DNA of 64,000 nt, from assembly GCF_023898865.1 (NCBI RefSeq), contig NZ_JAGSOV010000041.1:62001-126000 (forward strand). Direction: 5' to 3'. The DNA comes from Pseudonocardia humida (lineage in GTDB: Bacteria; Actinomycetota; Actinomycetes; Mycobacteriales; Pseudonocardiaceae). A program made the translations under genes and the position numbers. The notes beneath the pieces were generated by a model. The model worked only from the letters and a program-made list of their open reading frames with translations, did no database searches and had not been told where the DNA came from. Shown here piece by piece: positions 7,534-15,471 of this stretch. Position 1 is the stretch's first letter. Each line of letters begins with the position of its first letter.

Positions 7534-9698
7534 CCGGCGACCCGGGATCGGACGGGTCCGCTCCGCCGCCGATGGTCACGCCGAAGGCCCGTGGTGAGAG
7601 CGGGCAGCTGGTGCGGCGCGAGACCCCGCCCGCACCGGTGCGGCGCCCGGGCGGTGCGGTTGTCCGGGCGTTGACCGGCGCGAGGATGCCGCGCAGTCGG
7701 AGCGTGGTGTGGGTCGTGGGAGTGGCGCGGCGGGCCGTGGCCCACGAGCGCACGGTAACCAGCGTCCGGTGGCTCGCTCGCAACCTCGTGCTCTACGTGC
7801 TGGCCGGTGCCCGGATCTTGGTTCGCCGGTTGTGGGAGGCCCGGACGAACTCCCGCTACGAACGGCTCATGCGCTCCGCGGAGACGGTCGGGGACTACGA
7901 GCGGCTCACCGAGTGGGAGGCCCGTGCCGAGCAGGCGCGCGAGCGGCGGCACCGGCGCCGGATGGAGTGGCTGTTGGCGCCGGTCGCGGTGGTGCACGCC
8001 GTCGTCGTCACGATCGTGACCACGGCCGGGTTGCTGCTCGGGCTCGGCGCGGTGCTGGCGATCGGCTACGCGGACTTCTCCTGGCTGCTTGCGCCGCTGC
8101 GCACCGCGGTCGATCTGATCGCGTGGGTCGTGTGGTTGCTCGGGGTGGTGTGGCTCCCGGTCGTCCTGGCTGTGCCGTGGGTCGTGCTGGCCGGTCTCTG
8201 GGAGGTCGGCCGTCGTAGCGGCGCCGTCCCGGCGTGGGCGGCGCCGGGCGGGTCCCGCGTCCACGAGACCGTGATCGTCACGCCGGGCGGGATCGCGACC
8301 GCGCTCGCGCACCTGGGCATCCCGGCGCTGAACAGGGCAGTCAAGGAGGGGTGGCAGGTCGAGTTCGCCACCCCACCGGTCCGGGTCAACCGGCGCGGCT
8401 ACCAGAGCACGTTCTCCCTGCCCATGGGCGTGACGCCGGAGATGATCGCCGACAAGCGCGACGTGCTCGCCCGCAACCTCGTGCGCGCTCCGCTGGAGGT
8501 CTGGCCGACTGCGGCGGAGCGGGCCGGCTACGTGGATCTGTGGGTCGCCGACCAGGGGTCGACGGAGAAGCCGGCTCCGCCGTACCCACTGCTGCACGAG
8601 GGCACGGCCGACCTGTTCGCCGGCATCCCGCTCGGGGTGTCCCAGCGCGGGGACGTGATCGCCCCGCCGCTGCCGGGCGGTAACGTGGCGTTCGGCGGGG
8701 TCATGGGGCAGGGCAAGTCCAACGCGGCCCGGGTGGTCATGGCCGGGGCGGCGCTCGATCCGCTCGCCGAGCTGTGGGTGTTCGTGTTCGCCAACAACGG
8801 CGACTTCGACGCCTACCGACCCCGACTGGCCCGCTACCACCGCGGCGTCGACGACGCCACGGTCGTCGCCGCGCTGGAGTCGCTCCGAGCCCTCTACGAG
8901 GAGGTCGGGCGGCGCGAGGCCCGGTTGGCTGCGCTCGGGGCCAAGAAGGTGACGCGTCCACTCGCGGAGAAGCATCCGGACCTGCGGCCGGTGGTGGCGC
9001 TGTTCTCCGAGTGCCACGAGCTGTTCGGGCACGGCGAGCACGGCAAGGAGGCCGCGGACCTGGCCGTGCAGACCATGCGCCGGGCGCGGAAGACCGCGAT
9101 CAGCCTGGCGTTCGACACGCAGTCGTCGCGGGCGGACGCGATCCCCCCGAAGATCGTGGAGCTGGTCAAGATCAACGCCTGCTTCGCGGTGAAGTCCTGG
9201 CGGTCCAACGACGGGTTCCTCGGCGACGGCTCGTTTCAGGCCGGCATCCGCGCGACCGAGCTGCGGATGGGCAAGGACGTCGGGACGTCGGTGCTGACCG
9301 GGGCGACCGACGAGCGGTTCGAGATCGTGAAGTGGTTCTACATCGAGGTCGACGACGACACCGGCTACGACGCGGCGGCCGACATCATCGCCCGCGCGAT
9401 GAGCGCCGTGCATCCGGCCGTCAAGGCGCAGACCGGAGCCGCCGAGCAGGACGACGAATCGCGCGATCTTTTGGACGATCTCGGCTCGGTTCTCGGCAAC
9501 GAGCGGGTACCGGCCGCCGATGTGCCGGCACTACTGCGGGATCTCGCGCCGAATTGGTTGCCGTACCGGCGATTGAACGGCATGCGGTTACGGCAGGTGC
9601 TCGAAAAGCAGTACGGCATCAAGGTTCCGTCGACCGGTAATCGGTACCCGATCGACCCCGCGGCTGTCCGCTCACGGCTTGCCGAGCGGGACGGTTAG
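7530..9698 (+). CDS. FtsK/SpoIIIE-type DNA translocase (conjugative TraB-like)
   Basis: 722 residues from ATG at 7530. The N-terminal part has hydrophobic stretches (about residues 150-215) anchoring it to the membrane. The motor domain has a Walker A GVMGQGKSN near residue 390 and a Walker-B-like strand VVALFSECHELFG. A C-terminal winged-helix-like tail (LPYRRLNGMRLRQVLEKQYG ... GNRYPIDPAAV) may read DNA sequence. Actinobacterial integrative elements use one such protein to move double-stranded DNA between mycelial cells; that role here is inference from context. No relaxase or type IV machinery accompanies it. Confidence 0.85.
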   Translation: MTGDPGSDGSAPPPMVTPKARGESGQLVRRETPPAPVRRPGGAVVRALTGARMPRSRSVVWVVGVARRAVAHERTVTSVRWLARNLVLYVLAGARILVRRLWEARTNSRYERLMRSAETVGDYERLTEWEARAEQARERRHRRRMEWLLAPVAVVHAVVVTIVTTAGLLLGLGAVLAIGYADFSWLLAPLRTAVDLIAWVVWLLGVVWLPVVLAVPWVVLAGLWEVGRRSGAVPAWAAPGGSRVHETVIVTPGGIATALAHLGIPALNRAVKEGWQVEFATPPVRVNRRGYQSTFSLPMGVTPEMIADKRDVLARNLVRAPLEVWPTAAERAGYVDLWVADQGSTEKPAPPYPLLHEGTADLFAGIPLGVSQRGDVIAPPLPGGNVAFGGVMGQGKSNAARVVMAGAALDPLAELWVFVFANNGDFDAYRPRLARYHRGVDDATVVAALESLRALYEEVGRREARLAALGAKKVTRPLAEKHPDLRPVVALFSECHELFGHGEHGKEAADLAVQTMRRARKTAISLAFDTQSSRADAIPPKIVELVKINACFAVKSWRSNDGFLGDGSFQAGIRATELRMGKDVGTSVLTGATDERFEIVKWFYIEVDDDTGYDAAADIIARAMSAVHPAVKAQTGAAEQDDESRDLLDDLGSVLGNERVPAADVPALLRDLAPNWLPYRRLNGMRLRQVLEKQYGIKVPSTGNRYPIDPAAVRSRLAERDG

Positions 9699-9766
9699 GT
9701 CGGCAGCGACATCGGAAGGGGCGCGTGCGGCCTGCCTGGCAGGGTGCGCCGGGACCACCTTACCCA

Positions 9767-9855
9767 CCTAACCTAGTCTCTTCTCCCTGGTCAGGGCGCC
9801 GCAGGCGGTCACGGGCGGCGGGTTACGAACCTAACCCGCAGCCCGCGGCCTAACC
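9767..9855. repeat. CCTAACC repeats with an inverted repeat, between translocase and recombinase
   Basis: CCTAACC occurs at 9767-9773, 9830-9836 and 9849-9855. The middle copy is part of an exact inverted repeat, CGGGTTA (9819-9825) and TAACCCG (9832-9838), with a 6-bp spacer. The spacing of 63 and 19 bp and the intergenic position suggest a protein-binding region, such as an operator, excision-factor site or transfer origin. The rest of 9699-9870 shows nothing I recognise. Confidence 0.4.
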
Positions 9856-9870
9856 CCTGCGATCAAGGAG

Positions 9871-10047
9871 GTGATCACCGCGACGAGTCGAAACCCGACT
9901 CCGCCGAACGATGTACGAATTGATCTACCCGACCACCTACCACCACTGACGAAGGAGGTCTGTCACGCGTTGCTTGCTATACTCCGGGAGCTGACTGAAA
10001 TCCCGGTCCTCGATCGCTCGTCGGAGGGCGATGACCATGCCGAATGA
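9871..10047 (+). CDS. Small ORF overlapping the recombinase start
   Basis: A 58-codon frame: an N-terminal segment (SRNPTPPNDVRIDLPDHLPP), then a helix (KEVCHALLAILRELTEI), ending in an acidic tail. It overlaps the start of the recombinase gene, as small partner genes often do. The start is odd: AAGGAGGTGATC, a near-perfect anti-16S match at 9865-9876, abuts the only GTG (9871), leaving no normal spacing; the codons at the right distance are ACC, GCG and ACG. A second AAGGAGG at 9952-9958 precedes an in-frame TTG at 9970, so a 25-residue product is an alternative. Confidence 0.4.
   Translation: MITATSRNPTPPNDVRIDLPDHLPPLTKEVCHALLAILRELTEIPVLDRSSEGDDHAE
9978..9983 (+). promoter_or_regulatory. 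Possible -10 box for the recombinase
   Basis: TATACT, an unusually AT-rich hexamer in this DNA, lies about 50 bases before the recombinase start. No convincing -35 hexamer is visible at 17 bp. Confidence 0.3.
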
Positions 10048-11803
10048 GCCCGACTCGCCAGACCCGTGGGTGATCCTCGACGAGCTGACCGGCGCCGGTA
10101 GCGGTACCGCCGACGTCGAGAGCGATATCGGACCGGTGGCGTTCTACGGGCGCTGCTCGACCGAGGACAACCAGGACCCGCGCACGTCCCGGGCGTGGCA
10201 GCGCAGCAACGCGGCCAAGTTCGTCGAGGCCCTCGGCGGGGTCATCACCGAGGACTACTTCGACATCGGGCAGTCCCGGTCGGTCCCGTGGGACCGGCGC
10301 CGCGAGGGTGCCCGGCTGCTGGCCGCGTTGAAGGACCCGGGTCGGACGTGGACCGCCGTGGTCGTCGGCGAGGGCACGCGGTGCTGGTTCGGCAACCAGT
10401 TCTCGCTGATCGCTCCGCGGTTCGCCGCCTACGGCGTTGACCTCTGGGTTCCTGAGCTGGGCGGCAAGTTCGACGCGCGCAACCCCTCGCACAAGATGCT
10501 GATGAGCGTGCTCGGCGGGATGAGCGAGTCCGAGCGGCAGCACGTCCAGGCTCGGGTGCGCGCCGCGATGGATGCCCAGGTCGTCAACGAGGGCCGGCAC
10601 CAGGGCGGCCGGGCGCCGCACGGCTACAAGGTGGTCGACGGCGGGCCGCACCCGAACCCGCGCAAGGCGGCGGAAGGCTTCCGGCTGCGTGTGCTGGCGA
10701 TCGACGAGGACACCGCGCCCGCGGTGCGGCGGATCTTCCGGGAGTACCTGGCCGGTGCCGGGGACCGGATGATCGCCGGTGGGCTCAACCGTGACGGGGT
10801 GCCGTGCCCGTCCTCGATGCGGCCGGAGCAGAACCGGCATCGGCTCGCCGACGGCTGGCAGGGCAGCACCGTCCGTTCGATCTTGGAGAACCCGCGCTAC
10901 ACCGGCTACGCCGTGTTCGGGCGCTGGACCAAGACGGAGATGCTCGCCGACCCCGACGACGTGGCGGCCGGGCACGTCACCCGGTTCCGAAGGGCGGCGC
11001 CCGAAGACGTGGTGCGCTCCCGCAAGCCTGCCCATCCGGCGATCGTGTCCGTTGAGGACTTCACCCGTGCGCAGGTCGTGCGGCGCAGCCGGGGCGCGGG
11101 CGGTATGGCCGGAATCGCGAAGTTGGAACGGTCCGGGTCGACGCCGCCGAAGCGGCTCTACCTCCTGCGCGGCCGGGTCCGGTGCGAGGTCTGCAAGCGC
11201 AAGATGCAGGGCGGCGCCGTCCGTCAGCACGCCTACTACCGCTGCAAGGCGCGCACCCTGGCACCGGGCTCGCTGGCGCTGGCGGATCACCCGACCACGG
11301 TCAACCTGCGCGAGGACATCATCACCGGCGCGATCAACGGCTGGGTCGGCGAGCTGTTCGCGCCCGAGAATCGCGACGCAACCGTGCACGCGCTGGTCGC
11401 CTCCCAGTGCGACCCGGCCGAACTCGCCGCCGACCGGGCCGTGAACAAGCGGCTGGCGGATGCCGAGACGGCGTTGAAGCGCTACCAAGCGGCCATCGCC
11501 GCAGGTGTCGAGCCGTCCGCAGTGGTTGATGCGATCAACCAGGCTCGCGCCGAGCGAGACGCGGCGCGGGCGCACTTGGCGCAGCCGCCGGACCGGCCGC
11601 CAGTCCTCGACACGGCCGAGGTCTACGCGATGATCGACGCGCTTGGCGACGTCGGCTCGGTGATCGAACGCGCGCGGCCTGAGCGGCTCGCGCGGCTGTA
11701 CCAGGAACTTGACCTTGGTGTCCGCTACCTACCTGCGGATGATGGGGGTGTAGCCACACTGTCTCTGCGTGTGGCTAGCGAGTGTGTCCGAGGGGGGACT
11801 TGA
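10031..11803 (+). CDS. Large serine recombinase (integrase)
   Basis: 590 residues. The N-terminal resolvase domain contains the nucleophile in FYGRCSTEDNQ (about residues 38-48) and the helix LGGMSESERQHVQARVRAA. A recombinase domain (GYKVVDGG ... RRIFREYLAG ... LENPRYTGYAV) follows, then a zinc ribbon with CEVC and YYRC, and a coiled-coil C-terminus (ADAETALKRYQAAIAAG). ATG 10037 has better spacing from GGAGG than 10031. The last codons and stop lie inside the tRNA-Leu gene, so the enzyme's C-terminus is partly encoded by its own attachment site. Large serine integrases more often use protein genes than tRNAs. Confidence 0.92.
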   Translation: MTMPNEPDSPDPWVILDELTGAGSGTADVESDIGPVAFYGRCSTEDNQDPRTSRAWQRSNAAKFVEALGGVITEDYFDIGQSRSVPWDRRREGARLLAALKDPGRTWTAVVVGEGTRCWFGNQFSLIAPRFAAYGVDLWVPELGGKFDARNPSHKMLMSVLGGMSESERQHVQARVRAAMDAQVVNEGRHQGGRAPHGYKVVDGGPHPNPRKAAEGFRLRVLAIDEDTAPAVRRIFREYLAGAGDRMIAGGLNRDGVPCPSSMRPEQNRHRLADGWQGSTVRSILENPRYTGYAVFGRWTKTEMLADPDDVAAGHVTRFRRAAPEDVVRSRKPAHPAIVSVEDFTRAQVVRRSRGAGGMAGIAKLERSGSTPPKRLYLLRGRVRCEVCKRKMQGGAVRQHAYYRCKARTLAPGSLALADHPTTVNLREDIITGAINGWVGELFAPENRDATVHALVASQCDPAELAADRAVNKRLADAETALKRYQAAIAAGVEPSAVVDAINQARAERDAARAHLAQPPDRPPVLDTAEVYAMIDALGDVGSVIERARPERLARLYQELDLGVRYLPADDGGVATLSLRVASECVRGGT

Positions 11804-11811
11804 ACCCCCAC
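11785..11811. other. Putative attachment-site region of the element
   Basis: The 3' end of tRNA-Leu, where the recombinase frame ends (stop at 11801-11803). An integrated element should have a second copy of part of this sequence at its other end; I did not find one within 1-11780, so the other end is probably left of the window. Confidence 0.5.
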
Positions 11812-11869
11812 GCCCGTTAAAGGGCACTAGCACCTCAAGCTAGCGCGTCTGCCATTCCGCCACTCGGAC
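11785..11869 (-). tRNA. tRNA-Leu (anticodon GAG)
   Basis: Read on the minus strand: acceptor stem GTCCGAG/CTCGGAC pairs 7/7, anticodon stem CTAGC/GCTAG with loop TTGAGGT gives anticodon GAG, a long variable arm of the Leu class follows, and the T arm is GGGGG-TTCAAGT-CCCCC. The discriminator is A and CCA is not encoded. The 3' end is adjacent to and overlaps the serine recombinase gene. Confidence 0.95.
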
Positions 11870-11925
11870 TGCTGCACGACCTCTCGGCCGGCAGGCTGAA
11901 GGATAGCTGATGGGCTCCAGCGGGT

Positions 11926-12110
11926 TCACGACGGGACCGCCTCCCCGGCTCCCCGCATCCGCGCGGCCAGGCGCTCCCATGCGTGCGGGCACTCGTCGAA
12001 GGGGAGTGAGCAGGCCGACGCTCCTCCCAGCGGCGCAGGACGTGGGTGGCCAGGCCGAAGCGGTCGGCGAGGTCGCCGATGGTCGTCGTGGCGTCGGCCG
12101 TTGACTTCAT
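11926..12110 (-). pseudogene. MerR-family regulator remnant
   Basis: From ATG at 12110 the frame encodes a MerR-type N-terminus (TTIGDLADRFGLATHVLRRW). It then shifts frame, and a typical MerR C-terminus (FDECPHAWERLAARM) appears in another frame, ending at TGA 11926-11928. Most of the middle, including the coiled-coil, is gone. It diverges from the damaged MBL gene; the two were probably a regulator-target pair. Confidence 0.55.
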
Positions 12111-12137
12111 GTGCACATCAAGCTGCACCGTGCGGTC

Positions 12138-12881
12138 ATGACCGAATCCTCCCTGTCCGTCACCCGGGTCGCCGACGCCTGCGTGCTGATCGAGTTCGGC
12201 GGGCGCTGGTACCTGCGGCGGGGCGAGCCGCTCGGGCTGCGGGTCGACGCGTTGCCGCCGCTGACCGCGATCGTGGCCACCAACCCGGTGGTCAACCACT
12301 GGGACCTGCGGGCGCTGCGGGAGTACGGGGCGAAGGGTGCGACGCGGGTCGTGGTCAGCACCGGGCGGATGGCGCGGCAGGCGCGGGCCCTTGGTTCGAC
12401 GACGTCGAGCGGTTGCGGTGGGGGAGGTCGCGGGAGCTGGCCGGGGCTGCCGGTGGCGGCGGTGCCGTCGGGGCGGACGCTCGTCGCGCCCAACAACGCC
12501 TACCTCTTCAGCGCGGGGGACGTGCGGGCGGGGAGCCGGCCGACGTCGACGGGCTGGACCGCTGCGCCCCGGTCGACGCGGCGAGCTCCCGACCGACGGC
12601 CTGCGCCGGTGGTCGGGGCCGCCCTGGTGACCGGGCCGGCGGAGGCCGTCGCGGGGGCGGTGGCGCTGGGGGCGCGGGTGCTGCTCCCGGTGCACGACGC
12701 CCACGCCGCCGACCCGCGCTCGCTGGTGTTCCGCCGCCACGGCAGCGCGGCGGACGCCGTCGCCCTCGCCCCGCCCGGCCTGGAGGTCGTGGTCCTCGAG
12801 CCCGGGCGGCGCTGGGAGTTCACGCCCGGCGCAGCGCGCTGGGGGCCGCGCCACCCCCACGGCGGGCCCACCGGGTGGTAG
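12138..12881 (+). pseudogene. MBL-fold hydrolase, multiply frameshifted
   Basis: The frame is open throughout (GC-rich frames lack stops), but family-like sequence jumps between frames. RVADACVLIEFGG is followed directly by RWYLRRGEPLGL, apparently missing about ten residues of metal-binding region. RMARQARALG then continues as FDDVERLRWGRSRELAG in another frame near 12395, returns for GRTLVAPNNAYLF, shifts again for GGEPADVDGLDRCAPVDAA near 12530, to a third frame for LPTDGLRRW, and back for ALVTGPAEAVAGA near 12620. At least five shifts make a working protein unlikely. Confidence 0.6.
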
Positions 12882-12891
12882 GAAGATCCGC

Positions 12892-14226
12892 GTGGCGGAC
12901 GACCGAGTGGAAGGCACCAGCATCGCGGCCGAGGACGAGGTCGTCCGGCTGTGCTCGGAGCTGATCCGGATCGACACGACCAACACCGCCGACCCCGAGA
13001 CCTGGGTGGGGGAGGCGGAGGCGGCCGAGTGGGTCGCCGCGCAGCTCACCGAGGTGGGCTACGAGGTGGAGCGGGTCGAGTCGGGGGCCCCGAAGCGGGA
13101 GAACGTGTTCATCCGCGTCCCGGGGGCCGATCCGGGCCGCGACGCGCTGCTCGTGCACGGCCACCTCGACGTCGTCCCGGCCGACCCGAGCGAGTGGTCG
13201 GTGCACCCGTTCTCCGGGGCAGTGCAGGACGGCTACGTGTGGGGCCGCGGCGCGGTCGACATGAAGGACATGGTGGCGATGATGATCGCCATCGCCCGCC
13301 AGTACCGGCGCGAGGGCATCGTCCCGCCCCGCGACATCGTCTTCGCGTTCCTGGCCGACGAGGAGGCGGGCGGGGCGTACGGGGCGCAGTGGCTGGTGCG
13401 GAACCGGCCCGACCTGTTCACCGGGTGCACCGAGGCGGTCGGGGAGGTGGGCGGCTTCTCGCTCACCCTCGGCGAGGACAAGCGGGTCTACCTCATCGAG
13501 TCGGCGGAGAAGGGCATCGCCTGGATGCGGCTGCGGGCGCGCGGGCGGCCGGGCCACGGCTCGTTCCTGCACGACGACAACGCCGTCACCAAGGTCGCCG
13601 AGGCCGTCGCCCGGCTGGGTAACCACACCTTCCCGCTCACCCTGCACGACACCGTGCGGGAGTTCCTCGCCCGCATGAGCGAGCTGACGGGGCTGGAGTT
13701 CCCCGAAGACGACCTGGAGGGCTCGCTGGCCAAGCTGGGCCCGCTCTCGCGGATCGTGGGCGCGACCGTCCGCGACACGGCGAACCCGACGATGCTCAAG
13801 GCCGGCTACAAGGCCAACGTCATCCCGTCCTCGGCGGAGGCCGTGGTCGACTGCCGGGTGCTGCCCGGGCGGCAGGAGGCGTTCCTGCGCGAGGTCGACG
13901 AGCTGATCGGGCCGGACGTCACCCGCGAGTGGGTGACCGACCTGCCGCCGGTCGAGACCACCTTCGACGGGCCGCTGGTGGACGCGATGGTCGCGGCGCT
14001 GCAGGAGGAGGACCCGGGCTCGCACGCCGTGCCCTACATGCTCTCCGGCGGCACCGACGCCAAGGCGTTCTCCGAGCTGGGGATGCGCTGCTTCGGGTTC
14101 TCCCCGCTGCGGCTGCCGCCCGACCTGGACTTCGCCTCGCTGTTCCACGGCATCGACGAGCGGGTGCCGGTGGACGCGTTGAAGTTCGGCACCCGCGTGC
14201 TCGACCGCTTCCTGCGCTCTTCCTGA
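12892..14226 (+). CDS. M20 family metallopeptidase
   Basis: 444 residues from GTG after GGAAG. The metal ligands are visible: HGHLDVVP (about residue 84), GRGAVDMKD (about 118), ADEEAGG with the catalytic Glu pair (about 152), and a C-terminal GGTDAKAF with a final His in FHGIDERV. The dimerisation domain lies between, around GRPGHGSF. These enzymes are zinc-dependent exopeptidases or amidohydrolases (dipeptidase, ArgE, DapE relatives); this one resembles the broad M20/M25/M40 type and the substrate is not evident. An SDR gene follows 37 bp later and may be cotranscribed. Confidence 0.9.
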   Translation: MADDRVEGTSIAAEDEVVRLCSELIRIDTTNTADPETWVGEAEAAEWVAAQLTEVGYEVERVESGAPKRENVFIRVPGADPGRDALLVHGHLDVVPADPSEWSVHPFSGAVQDGYVWGRGAVDMKDMVAMMIAIARQYRREGIVPPRDIVFAFLADEEAGGAYGAQWLVRNRPDLFTGCTEAVGEVGGFSLTLGEDKRVYLIESAEKGIAWMRLRARGRPGHGSFLHDDNAVTKVAEAVARLGNHTFPLTLHDTVREFLARMSELTGLEFPEDDLEGSLAKLGPLSRIVGATVRDTANPTMLKAGYKANVIPSSAEAVVDCRVLPGRQEAFLREVDELIGPDVTREWVTDLPPVETTFDGPLVDAMVAALQEEDPGSHAVPYMLSGGTDAKAFSELGMRCFGFSPLRLPPDLDFASLFHGIDERVPVDALKFGTRVLDRFLRSS

Positions 14227-14263
14227 CCCGACCGCAGTCCCTCGCCGAGGAGGAACCATCCGC

Positions 14264-15034
14264 ATGGACCTGTCGAACAAGGTCGCCCTGGTCACCGGCG
14301 GAGCGTCCGGGATCGGCGCGGCGACGGCCCGGCTGCTGGCCGGCGCGGGCGCCCGGGTCGCCGTCGTCGACCTGGACGAGCCCGGCGCGAAGGCGGTGGC
14401 CGAGCAGGTCGGCGGGACGGGGATCGGCGGCGACGTCAGCGCCGTCGACGCCATGGCCACGATCGTCGGGCAGGTCGAGGAACGCTACGGGCGGCTCGAC
14501 GTGGTGCACCTCAACGCCGGGATCGTCGCGGGCCAGTCGGGCATCGAGGACCTCGACGTCGAGGGCTACCGCAAGATCGTCGGCGTGAACGTCGACCACG
14601 TGGTGTTCGGGGTGAACGCCGCGGTGCCGGCGCTGCGCCGGGCGGGCGGCGGGTCGATCGTGGCCACCGCGTCGCTGGCCGGGCTGGTGCCGATCCCGGG
14701 GAACACGCTCTACACGATGACCAAGCACGCCGTGGTCGGCTACGTGCGGGCGGCCGCCGGGCCGCTGGCGGCCGAGGGCATCCGGGTCAACGCCGTGTGC
14801 CCCGGCTTCGCCGACACCCCGCTGATCGCCGCGGCCAAGGACCGGTTCGCCGGGTTCCCGCTGCTCAGCGCCGAGGACGTGGCCGACGCCGTCGGCGCGA
14901 TCCTGGACCGCGGGGAGCCGGGGGAGTGCTGGTACGTCCAGCCCGGCCGCGAGCCCGGCCCGTACGGGTTCCGGGGCGTGCCCGGGCCGGGCAACCACCA
15001 GGCCCCGCCGAGCGGGGCGGGCGAGGACGTCTGA
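14264..15034 (+). CDS. SDR-family oxidoreductase
   Basis: 256 residues. The Rossmann motif TGGASGIG is at about residues 12-19, NAG in HLNAGIV at about 86, a catalytic Ser in ATASLAG, and the YxxxK dyad in YTMTKHA at about 152-156. VVDLDEP at the end of beta-2 suggests NAD(H) preference. The substrate cannot be told. The C-terminal tail (PGREPGPYGFRG) is longer than minimal SDRs. Confidence 0.9.
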   Translation: MDLSNKVALVTGGASGIGAATARLLAGAGARVAVVDLDEPGAKAVAEQVGGTGIGGDVSAVDAMATIVGQVEERYGRLDVVHLNAGIVAGQSGIEDLDVEGYRKIVGVNVDHVVFGVNAAVPALRRAGGGSIVATASLAGLVPIPGNTLYTMTKHAVVGYVRAAAGPLAAEGIRVNAVCPGFADTPLIAAAKDRFAGFPLLSAEDVADAVGAILDRGEPGECWYVQPGREPGPYGFRGVPGPGNHQAPPSGAGEDV

Positions 15035-15067
15035 CCGGCCGGAGCGCCGGTGCCGGGCGTCCCGGCG

Positions 15068-15319
15068 TCAGATCGTCGGCTCGGCCATCAGCGACGACGT
15101 GCGGCGGCGGCGCAGCCACACCTTGCGCACACCGCCGGGGTAGAGCCGCACCCGGGAGAGCTCCCACCCGCCGAACTCGGCCTGGATGGCCAGTCGGACC
15201 GCCGCCGTCATCCGGGACACGTCCCCGGGCAGCTGCACCGGCCGGTACTCCCAGCCGTCCGAGGGATTCCCCTCGCCGTCACCTGCGTCGACTCCGCCGG
15301 TCGTACCGCCTCGGGCCAC
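15068..15319 (-). CDS. DUF5703 family protein
   Basis: 83 residues from GTG at 15319, chosen because GGGAGGTG lies six bases upstream; a very long open frame continuing upstream is spurious. The core WEYRPVQLPGDVSR followed by EFGGWELSRVRLYPGG and a basic end (VWLRRRR) matches the DUF5703 family, conserved in actinobacteria and without known function. Confidence 0.75.
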   Translation of the reverse strand: MARGGTTGGVDAGDGEGNPSDGWEYRPVQLPGDVSRMTAAVRLAIQAEFGGWELSRVRLYPGGVRKVWLRRRRTSSLMAEPTI

Positions 15320-15471
15320 CGGCTCACCTCCCACCAGCTCGTCCCGGAGCTGCCGCGCCGGTGCGCTGAGACACCGTCGACCCGATGAACTCCGGGTGAA
15401 TGCCCCACCATATGCCCGGTTCGGGCCGTCGACCAGGTAGGCCGCGCAGGCCCGTCCCGCCCGGTTGACGA

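Noticed and set aside
6639..9413. A 924-codon open frame antisense to the transfer genes.
   Set aside because: Low-complexity Arg/Pro/His-rich translation with no domain; a shadow of the GC-rich FtsK-like gene, which has clear motifs.
12820..14460. A 546-codon antisense frame across the M20 peptidase.
   Set aside because: Composition typical of the complement of high-GC coding sequence; the plus-strand gene has all metal ligands.
15412..15471. Possible coding continuation upstream of DUF5703.
   Set aside because: The frame is open but the well-spaced GGGAGGTG before GTG 15319 and the family's length argue against it.
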